64,000 bases of DNA, taken from NCBI GenBank assembly GCA_030248215.1, contig JASANG010000540.1, positions 264,971-328,970 on the forward strand, written 5' to 3'. The position numbers and the translations under genes were made by a program. This DNA comes from Enoplolaimus lenunculus. Taxonomy: Eukaryota > Nematoda > Enoplea > Enoplida > Thoracostomopsidae. Shown here one piece after another: positions 1 to 11,404 of this stretch. The notes under the pieces were generated by a model, which saw only the letters and a program-made list of their open reading frames with translations, was not told the DNA's origin and made no database searches. Each line of letters begins with the position of its first letter. Within the stretch, counting starts at the first letter, position 1.

Positions 1-102
1 TCTTGCTCGGCTACCCATTCAGAAATTGACGAATCCGTTACAAGATTGAGGCAGCAAGTACAGACCACGAGTTATAAACCAGCAAACAAATGGTTATTGT
101 AG
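1..102 (+). CDS. C-terminal end of a gene entering from the left (partial)
   Basis: The first 102 bases are open in frame 1 and end in TAG at 100-102. They encode 33 residues with ordinary composition, including SEIDESVTRLRQQVQ and a final KWLL. The charged, glutamine-rich stretch could be helical. No family is recognised. A TA-flanked MITE begins 14 bases after the stop, so it would lie in the 3' UTR. The piece is short enough that a chance open frame cannot be excluded. Confidence 0.35.
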   Translation, partial: SCSATHSEIDESVTRLRQQVQTTSYKPANKWLL

Positions 103-115
103 CAATTTATCAATA

Positions 116-320
116 CTGCAAAAAACAGTGAGTCAAATTGACTCTCTGTGAAATAGGCTTTACGTTACTACCCAAACTGAGTCAAATTCGACTCCGCCAC
201 AGTCAGACGTTCGATTCAATGAGTCAAATTTGACTCTGGCGGAGTTGAATTTGACTCAGTTTGTGTAGTCCCGCAGAGCATATTTCGGAGAGAGTCAATT
301 TGACTCACCATTTTTTGCAG
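116..320. mobile_element. TA-flanked MITE, GAGTCAAATT family
   Basis: Terminal inverted repeats CTGCAAAAAA and TTTTTTGCAG are flanked by TA on both sides. The interior is a near-palindrome of GAGTCAAATT motifs. Relatives lie at 40593-40830 and 59736-59931. The TA duplication suggests mobilisation by a Tc1/mariner-type transposase; this is inference. Confidence 0.8.
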
Positions 321-631
321 TATAGTTGACACAACTCGAAACTTACTCCAACGAAAAATTCCACGATATCTTTGATATTAATATTGTAGTGGGTTTCTGG
401 TGGGTCTGTAGTAGGCTTTATGTTATAGACTACATTTTTTGCTTAGTCTTAGGCTTAATTAGTTTTTGCTGGAAGCGGTTAGTCGAATTTTAAGCTACAA
501 AACGGAAATCCTTGGACGTTGTTTTTTCACACGTGCGATTTTTTCCTCGGCTAACCTTGGCCTTCGGCGAAATGTAAATGGTTTTGTGCACCTCCATACA
601 TATACAAGCCATACCGCATTACTAAGTTTAC

Positions 632-838
632 GGCCTGCATTATCATATGTGTATAGCGCCCATCACCAGTTGACGATAGGTCTTGTAACTTTCGTACCAG
701 TGAATTGTGAGGTTCGGAATTCAGCACATTTTTTGTATTTGACACGTCCTGCATTTTTATGTCAATTTTGAGATCCGCACTTCTTGGAGTTTGTCAGTTT
801 GATAACCTATCGCTAATAGATGAATAGTTACTAAATCT
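632..838. repeat. Dispersed repeat with GATAGGT motifs
   Basis: This stretch shares motifs (GCATTATCATATGTGTATAG, TTGACGATAGGTC, TTTTGAGATCCGC) with degenerate copies near 23520-23740 and 51680-52090. It has no coding potential. The class is unknown. Confidence 0.5.
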
Positions 839-2561
839 TGTCGCAAGGTGTTCTACAGAATCGTAGATTGTAACAATCCAATTTTTTGTGTGCTACATAA
901 GTTATCTCAACCATATACGTTAAGTTATTTATTTAACGAAAATACTATTGTTTAGTACGTATATATGCGAAACATGTTAAGTGGACAATTACGAATAACA
1001 TTAGCATATATATGATTACAAATTAGTAACATAGCTAGTTTTTTATGTGTATTTTTTTACCAAGGCGCGTTTTTGAAAACGCAGACGTAACCTCAAGTTG
1101 TCGAAAACTGTTTATTTACGAGCTAGAACCTTATGGCTGCAAAGCTTTTCATTCAAAGTGGTGGTCTCTTGAAGTTTAACATTTTGTTATATAAAACATA
1201 CAAACCTTCTCCAAATTTGTGCAACGAAAAACATTAGTAAAGCTTATAATTTGCGAATATGTGAGTGATAGAGACTCTTTATAAATCTGTGCGTGTTTTA
1301 ATAATTTTTTCGGTCATCTCTTGAATCGTTAGCCATGCAAATATGAAAATAGTACCGCTGAACTCGGCTCGTCGAGATCTGTGTGACGCCGTGGTGGATG
1401 CAGGAATTAAAAAATGATCGGTCGGTCAACGTATAGTGTAAAAAAGACGAGAGCGAAGTCCAACGCTAATTTAATGCTGAATCTTAATGCAAAACCTTTC
1501 TCTTGATTCAAGTTGTGGTGGTTCAGGCCGGAGTGGCACCCACTGCATCCGCCAGTGGTATGAGAGACTTTTTATTTCATTCGTAGTAGGTGTCTAGATT
1601 TTACATTCGCCTGGTTTTTTTCTAAACCTAGATTTACATTTAAGCTCAAAGTTTACTCGTAAAGTAAAGATATCTGTTTTGATTCACTGGTCGATGTATT
1701 ATTGGTAGCACCAAGTTGAGCACTGAAATGTCCAAAACTCGGTTTAGAATATTTGAAGAAATTTTGACTTGCAAAATTAACCCCATTAATTTAATAAGGT
1801 TCCCAAAGCAAGCAGTCTCTTTCAAAAACGTGACGCTCGAACACAGAAGGCTCTCATTATGGTATGAACTGGCCCGGATTTTTCAGGCCCAGGCCCGGCC
1901 GCCTTAGTTTTTCGTTTTCGAAAAGAAAACAAGAATAGGTTACAAAGCAAACCTTATAGTTGCGGATTCGCAGTTTTGACTGGGGATGGAATTGCATTAT
2001 TAGAATTTCCTGTACAATTAAGAGGAAACGAACAAAAGTGTGTTTCAAGCAATTTTCCACGTCCGCATGTTGATGCAAATGCGAATTCAGCATGTTTCAC
2101 AAAATATTTGTTGCAGCCATATTTTTAAATGCTGCGCTTTCCAATTATATATTTAACTTAATTCATGTGTGAAATACAAAATGGAAAGTATAGGAATCAG
2201 TATTCTTCCAAAATACCGATTACAATACCGAAACGGATGTTTGGTTCTACACTACTATGCAGCATAAAATCAGTTTTCACTAGAGCAAGTACTTATCAAT
2301 TGTAATGATTTTCTATCTGAATTCAAACAATTTATATGAATTAAAATATATTAGCATCATAAATTGAGCGAGTTGCCTAATAAATAAAAATGAAATTAGG
2401 AAAGCGCGGCTTTTGTGATTATGAAAATGTAGTTGAAAATTTTCATGGAAATATCGCTTAACAGTTCTAAAGCAATTATAACGTGAGTATCTATAACTTA
2501 AAATTTGAATATTTTCACACTTAAGGTAAATTTACATCAAATTTCTTCATAAAGTTTAGTA
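839..2561. other. Intergenic stretch without a recognisable gene
   Basis: AT-rich DNA. Only short open frames without domain signal are present. A decayed GGCGGATCC-type repeat end lies near 1520-1562. Nothing else is supported. Confidence 0.5.
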
Positions 2562-3653
2562 ACTAGAATGAAAAGTGCCCCGATGTGGTCATAGAAAACG
2601 ATACGTTTCGGGTATTGTAAGGTTTTTAGTTGAATACCGCTTGTATTACAATTTCCATGCATGCGTATAAAGTTTTAAAACTAGATTAATTTGATGCCAA
2701 TCAGCGTCCTCCCGAAACATGACACAACAATACTATAGAATTAATAAAAGTTAAATCATTCAGTTTGATTGACTGCGTAACGAAAACATGTCTGCAACGT
2801 TCTATGACAACGGCCAAATAGACATGTTTTCGGGTCTAGCCATTTTTCAGCTGCGCTCACCGCCACGTACGGTTAAATTTTGATCCACTGTTTCGAAATA
2901 TTAAAATAAGAAATAAATACTAATATTGTGTTTTAAAAATAGCATATATATAGAAATTAAGTGTAAAATGCTGATGACCCAATAATAAAACGTGTTTGTT
3001 CGTCATTGGGTCAATGTGAACAACAGGAACGGATCAGTATTATAAGCATATTCCTAATCCTAAACCTAAGCGTAAGAATGAGCATAATCCTAAGCCTAAG
3101 CCAAACAAAAAATTAGTCAAAACTTCAAACTTATTCTATTCTATTTCACAGAAAAACGTTCCGCCCCTGATCGTTACATGGCGGTCAATTGGAATACAAC
3201 GCAGATTTCGTCAGCAAAGTTGCAAATGTTTCGTTACGTAATCACACAAATATTTTAATGTTTTAAAAGTTTGCTAAAATCTGGGTACCGTTTAGCCAAG
3301 TATGGAGAGGGCACTGTGCGGTACAAAATTTTTACAGCTCCAAAACTTGATGGGTTATCGTTTTCTATAGCCTCGTCGGGACACTTTACCGTCTATTGTG
3401 ACTTTTCTCTGATAAAGTTGCGGACATGTTTTCGTTACGCAGTCAATCAAACTGAATGATTTAACTTTTATTAATTCTATAGTATTGTTGTGTCATGTTT
3501 CGGGAGGACGCTGATTGGCATCAAATTAATCTAGTTTTAAAACTTTATACGCATGCATGGAAATTGTAATACAAGCGGTATTCAACTAAAAATCTAACAA
3601 TACCCGAAACATATCGTTTTCTATGACCACATCGGGGCACTTTTCATTCTAGT
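2562..3653. mobile_element. 1.1-kb element with 238-bp terminal inverted repeats
   Basis: 2562-2799 is repeated almost perfectly in inverse at 3416-3653; both arms begin ACTAGAATGAAAAGTGCCCC. The two arms carry the same CATGCATGCG and GGGAGGACGCTGATTGGCAT motifs. The interior has no protein-coding frame and holds a telomere-motif MITE (3009-3182). No target duplication was seen. A non-autonomous DNA transposon with long inverted repeats fits best. Confidence 0.7.
3009..3182 (+). mobile_element. Telomere-motif MITE, inside the long-inverted-repeat element
   Basis: Left part GGTCAATGTGAACAACAGGA, a central block of CCTAAG-type hexamers, then the shared AAAATTAGTC motif and the right end CGTTCCGCCCCTGATC. 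This is the plus orientation of the clan described at 31586-32045. Confidence 0.75.
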
Positions 3654-3680
3654 AAACAAATGACTCGAATCTATGAAATT

Positions 3681-6327
3681 TTAAACCGTAGTTTCAAATT
3701 TGAGCAAAATTCGTCGTGGTTTTGTTGGTTTTTTGTCATATTTGTTCGATTGAGCAAAGACTTGTTGAGTTGAATTCTTTAAAGTTTTCCTCTTAACATC
3801 GACTTCATGAACTCGAATTGAAGAAACCCGTTCCAATTCTAACGAGGATAGCGGCGATAAGTTGCTAATTAACGACGCACTGTTATCGTATGTATCTAAA
3901 ACTAAAACGTATATTTGATTATGGTTATTTTTCACTATTCACCTTGTGTCTGCATTTGAAAACGTTTTATTAAACGAAAACATGCACCATTGGCTGGGTT
4001 TTCGAAATCTTACTTAAGTATTTACTTAAGTTGTGTTTGAGTGATTACTCAGGTCACTGACTTATACCTAAATACTTCGCTTTTCAAGCAAAAACAAATA
4101 AATGCCAGCTTCGAGACACTGGACGGACGGTGATGGATGGTGACGCGCGGTCGGATAGACGGAAGACGCCACACGACAGGTATAGCGCCACTACACTGTA
4201 AATTCCAATGAGTTGATAAATCAATTCAGCTCGCGAGTTGGTTATTTCTGAATTAGTATCAGTAAACATTAACTCACTCCGAGTTGAGTTGACTCTGGGT
4301 GAGTTGATCAATTATGTCAGTATGAATTGAATCAACTCAAAATTCCGAGTTCTGATAATCCTAATTCAGACTGAGTGATTCAACTCATTCTGCGTTAAAA
4401 TCAACTCTTTGAAATTTACAGTGTATGATTCCGCAACGCATCAGATTTGGTCGGTAACCCAAGTATTTGCCTAATTTCAGTACACTTTTAGAAAAGATTT
4501 ATTTGTTAAGCAATTGCTCAGCACATACCTAAGAACTTTATTATTCGCTGTTCGTTATTTCATTCGTATTGAACATTAATACTGCGTCTTACAAAAACTG
4601 AAGTTAAAAGTTTTCAAATTTAATAAATTTGTGAAATTTGTAGGTAAACATAATAATAAATAAACACTGTAAATTCTGATGAGTTAATTAATCAACTCAG
4701 AGTGAATGGTAAGTTATTTCTGAGTTAGCGAAAGTTTACTTTAACTCACTTTGAGATGAGCTGATTCTCACTTTGAGTGTTGAGTGGATTTTGAGTGAGT
4801 AGATTCATTAACTCAGAACGAATTGAATCAACTCTAAATTCTGAACTATGATAGTCTAAACTCAGACTGAGTGATTCAACTGATTCTGAGTTAAAATCAA
4901 CTCACTGAAATTTACAGTGAATGACCTAATATCAAATTTGCCTATTCTAAAGCTGCAACCGCTCTCGAAAACAAATCACGCATTTATGTGTTAATCACAG
5001 ACGTTCTATCAATTTAAACAAGAGTGTATGATACGCTTTAACAAGAGTATGTAACTAGGCACATTCTATATCGAAAATAACGTACCAAGCGCGTGTTGTA
5101 ATATTGACGTTTCCGCATTCTTATTCAGGGGTTCAATGTTTTTATACACTCTGAACACTGTAAGTTCCAGTGAGTTGATTTTAATTCAGAATGAGTTGGA
5201 TTTACTCAGAAGCTTTAGCACTGAATTAGGGCTTTCTGAACTCAGATAATTGAGTTAATTCAACACCTTCGTAGTTAGTTTATCAGCTCACCCCCAGTTA
5301 ACTCAACTCAGGGACAGAATCAAACCAACTCACAGTGAGAATCAAACCAACTCAGCTTGAATTCATGCTGGATGTTACTAATTCAGAATTATCTATAATA
5401 TCAGGTTATGTTAGTTGATTAATCAACTCATTAGAATTTACAGTGAACTTTATATGCTGTTGTACAGGGCCAAAACAGCCACTCCCCATACTCCCCATTT
5501 CAGCGGCCACCCTAACGGGTTGAAACAAAAACCGCTTCAGTTTTGGCTGGCAGGTATACACGTGTATGAATGCAAAATGGACCCCTTTCCGATACAGCGA
5601 GGGGTAGACGAAACGCAGCAAGCGTTGGTACATTTTGTGCAATGGAAAACAATGGTTCTTGCATACTCTTGTTTAAGTGCATCATCGACTCTTGATTTAT
5701 GCCATTACCTGGATCACCGTTTTCCAGTTGTCCACAATCGTTTGACAATACTTCTACGGTATTTGGTGCAACTTCTAACGAAACCAAATCAAGTTGACAA
5801 TTAGGCAAACCTACAGTGTAAGTTCCAGTGACCAGATTATTAATCGACTCAAAGAACAAAATTTATCATATTTCTGGTTTTATTTTTGAGTTAATAACAG
5901 TAAACATTAACTCAATCTGAGCTGATTTTGAATGAGTTGATTAATTAACTTAGAATGAGTTTAATCAGTTCAGAATTCTGACATATTCAGACTAAGTGAT
6001 TCAACTCTATTCTGAATTAAAATCAATTCACTGGAATTTACAATGAACAGCTTTGACCAGGTTTGCAGATTTTAGTTCTGCATAACTTTTAAGTATTGCA
6101 TTTTATAGACTACTTGGTTTAATAAGGGGCGAATAAGGTCGCTGAGGATGACGTAGCGTTCGGCACAACCAATATTCGTTTGCATATTTGACAAAGTGCA
6201 ATTTTGAACGCGTTGCATTACGTAAATTGCAAATGCAAACGTTGACAACAATTATTGCAATTAGTAGTAATATGATAACGCAGCTGAGCGATAGAAGTAA
6301 TATAATGTCTCTAGGGTTTTGTAGCAT
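3681..6327 (-). CDS. Single-pass membrane protein with a cytoplasmic tail, three exons
   Basis: Exons on the minus strand: 6327-6114, 5810-5709 and 3895-3681. The joins are phase 1 and phase 1, and together they give 176 residues. Residues about 8-32 form a strong hydrophobic helix (IILLLSLSCVIILLLIAIIV) followed by basic residues (NLRNATRSK), so the C-terminal side is probably cytoplasmic. The tail contains an acidic segment (LENGDPD), a serine/leucine-rich stretch and a lysine-rich end (KKPTKPRRILLKFETTV). Splice sites are CCAA|GTAGTC, TGTAG|GTTT, CCAG|GTAATG and TTTTAG|ATAC. The second exon starts one base after a MITE end (5814-6045), so the acceptor lies at the MITE edge. No family is recognised. 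The start at 6327 may be wrong: CCCTAG at the start of this exon could be an acceptor, making this the 3' end of a longer receptor-like gene. Confidence 0.45.
4120..4190. mobile_element. Foldback element GGGTGGCGC family, half copy
   Basis: Only one arm remains: GACGGACGGTGATGG-like units ending in TATAGCGCCAC. It lies directly beside the MITE at 4194. Confidence 0.6.
4194..4423. mobile_element. TA-flanked MITE, CACTGTAAATTCC family
   Basis: Ends are CACTGTAAATTCC and its inverse, with TA on both outer sides. The interior repeats GAGTTGATT and AATCAACTC motifs. Seven copies occur in the window. The TA duplication points to a Tc1/mariner-type source. Confidence 0.85.
4665..4919. mobile_element. 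TA-flanked MITE family, CACTGTAAATT copy
   Basis: CACTGTAAATTCTGATGAG at the left and AAATTTACAGTG at the right enclose GAGTTGATT-type internal repeats, as in the copy at 4194-4423. Confidence 0.85.
5156..5445. mobile_element. TA-flanked MITE family, CACTGTAAGTTCC copy
   Basis: Ends CACTGTAAGTTCCAGTGAG and AGAATTTACAGTG with many internal TCAACTCA units. It lies in the second intron of the minus-strand membrane-protein gene. Confidence 0.85.
5814..6045. mobile_element. TA-flanked MITE family, copy abutting an exon
   Basis: Ends CAGTGTAAGTTCCAGTGA and TGGAATTTACAATG. Its right-hand end (minus sense) supplies ACTGTAG just before the exon that starts at 5810 on the minus strand. Confidence 0.8.
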
Positions 6328-6544
6328 AACCGTAGATATATTAACGTTTTATTAGTGGTTCTGAAGATATACCAAGTTATACTTTGAACTTGGGCCGAAG
6401 AAATATGCAATGGGAAAGAGAGTCGGCGTATTGTGTTTACCGAACCAGATACGAACAACGGGGAGACCGAAAATCTTGCCAACTGCATGTCCAAAGGGCC
6501 GACCATTTTTCGTACAAAGTTAATAAGTTTGCGCTTTAGTCTAT

Positions 6545-6640
6545 TTTTTATGTTTAGGCTTAGGCTTAGGAATATATAATTTATTCTCCATTCTGAAGAT
6601 TTGGCTTATACTTAAGCCTCGGCTTAGGAATATACCATTC
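6545..6640. mobile_element. Decayed telomere-motif MITE fragment
   Basis: GGCTTAGGCTTAGGAATAT-type motifs occur twice. Both ends are worn away. Confidence 0.5.
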
Positions 6641-7261
6641 ATATTAGCCCATCTAACATCTTAACAAAACCTCGCATTTGTATGGGTGAAACTTGCCCTA
6701 ATCTACGTTTGGTTTGTTTTTTGCAAACTTAACCAGAATGTTAGGTTAATCCACAATCGCCAACAGCCTATAATTTTATACCAACAACACAAACGGAGCC
6801 CAGCTGACCTGGTGATATCTGACCTCGAGTTTGATCATTCATTTTTCTGTTGTGAGTTTGTTATAAATTCAATCATTCAAAGCTACTTAAGCAAAAAAAG
6901 TTAATTTCGTTATGGCTGAAAAAGTAACTATTAAATATAACCTAACGCTTTACTTTGCTGGTAATGGTAACTATTCCCAGTGGTAACGCTTAAAATACAT
7001 GTGGTTCAAAGCAACGCGTGCCGCAAGTTGAATAATTAAATTTACATATAAAATTGATGGGAGGCAAGGAAAATGTAGGCTATGTTATATATGTATATAT
7101 ATATATATAAACACACGTATGTACAAACGATAATGTTCAAAAAAGAAATAAGTAGCGTTCTCACTGAGGAACACATGTTAAATTTTTAAATCTAACAATG
7201 AACTCAATTGCGATAAATTAGATTACTTACAAATTACGACCAACGAACAGAACGTGGACGA

Positions 7262-7367
7262 AACAGTAGCATATGCATAATCTTAAGTCTAAGCAAAAAA
7301 TTAGTCTAAAGCTTAAGCTTACTCTATTCCATTCCCACTGGAAAACGCTCCGTCCATAATGTTGACA
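7262..7367 (+). mobile_element. Telomere-motif MITE, right half only
   Basis: AAAAAATTAGTCTAAAGCTT followed by the clan right end CCACTGGAAAACGCTCCG and CATGGGC. The left half is missing. Confidence 0.65.
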
Positions 7368-7519
7368 TGGGCACAAATTATATACGCATATTAGACTGCG
7401 TTAGGCAGCGTGCATCAAAGGTGTAACAACAAATGAAGCATTGAATCCTGGCTTACTTCCTACAGATTGTAGAATGAAATATTTTGCACGAATGAATAGC
7501 GGTTAAACTTCCAAGGATT

Positions 7520-7705
7520 TTCTTTAGTCTTTACAAGTTTTTGTAGCGAGCACAAGCGGTCGCAAATTGCACCTGTAAGTTTTGCCACTAATTGCAGCTG
7601 TACGTGCAAGTTTTTGCAGCGAGAACTTGTAGCTGTAGGTTGTATATTTACTCAAAAGTATTTTGGCACATAAAATTGCACGTGTGAATGGGGCTATTCT
7701 TTCGA
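7520..7705. mobile_element. Relic of the AGCCCTATTCACACG (Harbinger-like) MITE
   Basis: GCAAGTTTTTGCAGCGAGAA and CACGTGTGAATGGGGCT match the better-preserved copy at 10881-11075. The left terminus is eroded. Confidence 0.6.
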
Positions 7706-8009
7706 CTGTAATTGGCATCCGTATTCTCAAATGTGTATAACACACGTGTCCGGTCAGTGATCCGTATGATTATTTTGAAGCAGGTTTAATATAGAATTTA
7801 AATTTAAGACATTTTTCACATTTTGACTAATATGTTGCTGTTCAGATTTTGAGATTCACAGCTAAATTATTTTTATTCGAATGCAAACAGGAATTAGCTG
7901 CGTTACAACAAAACTTTTTACAAGTTTAAAACATTTTACCTGAACTTTGTTTCCGTTGAAAGTAAACTCTGTCACCTATTCGTATTCGTGTAGTTAATTT
8001 TGGATTACT

Positions 8010-8440
8010 GTCATTAATAGCAAATTTTTGTTACTTTCTTTAATGGGAAAATATTCAGTTGCTGTCTTTAATGGAAAATTTTGGGTTATTGTCTTTAATA
8101 GAAAAATTTTCAGAACTGTCTATTCATGGAAAAAGTTTCCGTTACTGTATTTAATGCAAAAATTTTCAGTTACTGTCTTTAATGGATACATTTTCAGTTA
8201 CTGTTTTTGATGGAAAGTTTTAGGTTACTGTCTTTAATAGAAAAAATTTCAGTAACTAACTATTAATGGAAAAAGTTTCCGTTACTGTATTTAATGGAAA
8301 AATTTTCAGTTACTGTGTTTAACGGAAAATTTTGGATTACTGTCTTTAATAGAAAAATATTCAGTTACTATCTTTATTAGAAAAATTTTCAGCTTCTGTC
8401 CTTAATAGAAATTTTTGGGTTACTGTCTTAAATTGAAAAC
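8010..8440. repeat. Imperfect minisatellite, unit about 30 bp
   Basis: About a dozen diverged units of the form TTACTGTCTTTAATGGAAAA. The open frame across part of it is a by-product of the repeat, not a gene. Confidence 0.8.
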
Positions 8441-10060
8441 TATTCGTATAATCAGTCAAAACAAATTTTTTTAATCATTAGATAATAGCAGGATTTCTGA
8501 GACCAAAATTAAATACAACTTAGCGCTTAGATTATGCTAAGTAACTACTTAAACATTTTTCTGTTTATAAAAGCTTACTAAAGTTAAGTAAATACTTAAT
8601 AAACGTTTGAAAAACCCAGCCAATAACAGAAGCCATAAATTAAGCAATTTATCGGTTTTCAACAATTAATACAATTATTTGCATTTCTGAATCTGCCGTA
8701 GTTTCGGGCAAACAGTCATTAAGCCCAAACGTCCCCAATTGTATTTAAACCTTGGCGACTTTCTGAATATCGGTGAATCACCACCCGTGTTGTACTTAAT
8801 GATCACAGGCAATACCGCATTATCAATGCCAAGATACGCTAGAATTAGTTATTTTTTTCAAATTTTAGAATCTATATCATTACTAATCACCATGACAGCT
8901 AACACGTAATAGTTAAACTGAGGCAAAGTCGAAATCTAGGTCAACCTCGTGTTATACGTTAGTAGCATACTGAAAAATGATTGTTAGTAATATTTGTTTT
9001 TCACTGCACTTCAAATGCTCGTTTGCATACGACCGATAAAGCGTTACCTCAATTCAGTTAAGCGTAAAAAGTCAATTACATACTAGTTTGTTTGATTGAG
9101 TTGAAATTTGGATTCACTTATAAGTGACTGTGGTTTTGAAATAATATTAAATGTAATCAAAAAGTTTCTTTTTGACAGTTAAAGTTGTTATCTTAACCTT
9201 TTATAAGAATAATTTTTGTGCTTTTTTTAAAAAAATTCTTTTTAGGTTTAAAGAAAACCATTTTGGTTTCATTCTATTATTAGTTTGTTAGCTACTGGCG
9301 AATACAGCGAAAGGACACCCAAGCTATCACCCGTAATTGGGATCAAAACCAAAATTTTGTATTAATATTTAGTATTGTAAAATTGTGTTTGGTTTCACTA
9401 TCGTGAGCTTTTTAGCTCGATTTGGTAGCGCGTGGCTCTAAATTTCTGGATCTGCAACTGTATAGCTTAGTGTAACTTGGTTGTTTTTCACACAAAAATT
9501 TACAATTTGAAGTATGATTTTGCTGTAGTTCGTTTGCTATGTTCTGGGTCGAGATTTACTTGTTTGGGTTCAGTTTAATATCTTACATGTAAAAATTTCA
9601 TAGCTTCCCTATGCAGATATGCCCTAAGTGTAAATGTTTGAAAGTATTTCAGCCAACCAATTGAACTCTATCGGCGTAGAAGACTCAGATGTTGTTTTAA
9701 CCAATAGGAGATAATGAAAATTGCACAACTAAACCAACAAATATCATTTTTTATTTCACGAAATATCCAACAAAAATATGTTACGCTACGAATCAATAAC
9801 GGTCAATTAATGAGCAACTCATAGACTCGCGTGCATAGTTTTAACCTTTGCTTCATTCGTTGAACTCAACTTTAACTCAAAAACTAGAGCAAGCGCACAT
9901 TTAAACTTTTCCCGTCAGTATTTGAATGCTTCTATCAAAAGCTGTATGATAACTCATGCAGAGATATGCATAATCATTTGTAGGTAATTGTAACAGTTTA
10001 AATATAATATATATAATAAAGGACAGCCTTATTTTTAGTCGGAGTACAATATGTAAATAG
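8441..10060. other. Intergenic AT-rich stretch, nothing recognised
   Basis: No long open frame, clear inverted repeat or known motif was seen. It separates the repeat cluster at 8 kb from the next MITE. Confidence 0.5.
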
Positions 10061-10266
10061 GTCCATGTAAAGATCAGGGGTGGAACGTTTTTCTGCGAGA
10101 CAGCAATAATGCATGCTTAAGTTTTAGGCTAATTTTTGTTTTGACTTAAGCTATGGCTTAGGCTTAGGTATATAAGCTGATCCTTACGCTTAAAGTTTAA
10201 ACTTAGGCCAAGGTCAAGGCTTAGGAATATGTTTATACTACTATTACGGCGTTGTTCTATACTTTG
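10061..10266 (-). mobile_element. Telomere-motif MITE, type B
   Basis: Left end GTCCATGTAAAGATCAGGGG, TGGCTTAGGCTTAGG hexamers, and a right end resembling GCCCTGTTCTATAC. TTAGGC reads on the plus strand. Confidence 0.8.
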
Positions 10267-10761
10267 GTGCGTCTAAGCTAAACAGAACGATATAGCTTGA
10301 AGAATAAAGGTTCAAGTTTCAGGGGTGGTTAAGTTTATAAATAGTTGCAATGTAAAAATGACGATTACTTCGAGTTTGAAGCAGAAACGTTGCGCTGAAT
10401 AAATAGAATGATGCTAGCACAATGCTTATCTGGTAAGTTCTCGTTTTGTTACTATATATAATCACATACTGTAGTGACCCGAATAAGAGGGGGGTATCTA
10501 TTGTCTGCCCTAATCAATTGAAGTCCATATCCTTAATAAGAGTCCGTTAGCGGATAGAGTCCCAAAACCCTAATTTGAGTCCATAAATGTCAATTATCCC
10601 TAATTGTAGTGCATAAATGACTTCCGGACTAATTTAAGTTGAGTTCGAATCTTTAAAGCATACTTAAGTTTTAAAAGGACATTCCTAAGTATAACCTTGC
10701 ATCATCGCTCAAACTTATGATACAAGATAAAAACGTTTAATTCAACGGATAGTTGCAAAAC

Positions 10762-10877
<116 letters not shown>

Positions 10878-10880
10878 TAA

Positions 10881-11075
10881 AGCCCTATTCACACGTGCAA
10901 GTTTTTGCTACGAGAACTTGTAGGTACAACTTGCACTTGCAAGTTTTGTCGAAATCCCTTCCGAAAACTTGCACCTGCAAATAATTCATTAAAAATCATT
11001 GCTAGGAATTTAGTTCGAGTGCAATTTGCAGCTGCAAGTTCTCACAGAAAAATATTTGCACGTGTGAATAGGGCT
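10881..11075. mobile_element. TAA-flanked MITE, PIF/Harbinger-like
   Basis: Perfect ends AGCCCTATTCACACGTGCAA and inverse, each flanked by TAA. A 3-bp T(A/T)A duplication and this type of terminus are typical of PIF/Harbinger-derived MITEs. The interior repeats CTTGCA motifs. A solo end lies at about 11204-11222. Confidence 0.85.
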
Positions 11076-11404
11076 TAACGAAGGGCGACGGATGGCGGGT
11101 TAACATAAATATCAGTCCGTAACCGAATAACAGAGGAGTGTATCCTTTGCGGAGGCCAAATAAATATCAACTCCCCCTCTTTTTCGGTTCACGCAGTAAA
11201 ACCTTGCACGTGTGAATAGGGCTTTACGAAGGGTGGCGGATGGTGGATTAAAAATAAATAACAGCCCGTATCCGAATAACAAGGAAGTGTATCACTTGCA
11301 GAGGCCAAATAAATATCAGCCCCCTCCTCTTATTCGGTTCAATACGGGATAGTTCCTTAAAATGTTTCTTTTATTAATTTACGAACCAATTAATGCGTAA
11401 AAAT

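Noticed and set aside
5415-5804. 129-residue plus-strand open frame
   Set aside because: Starts in a MITE end, crosses a dispersed repeat and is antisense to the better-supported minus-strand exon.
8028-8210. 60-residue open frame
   Set aside because: Minisatellite translation.
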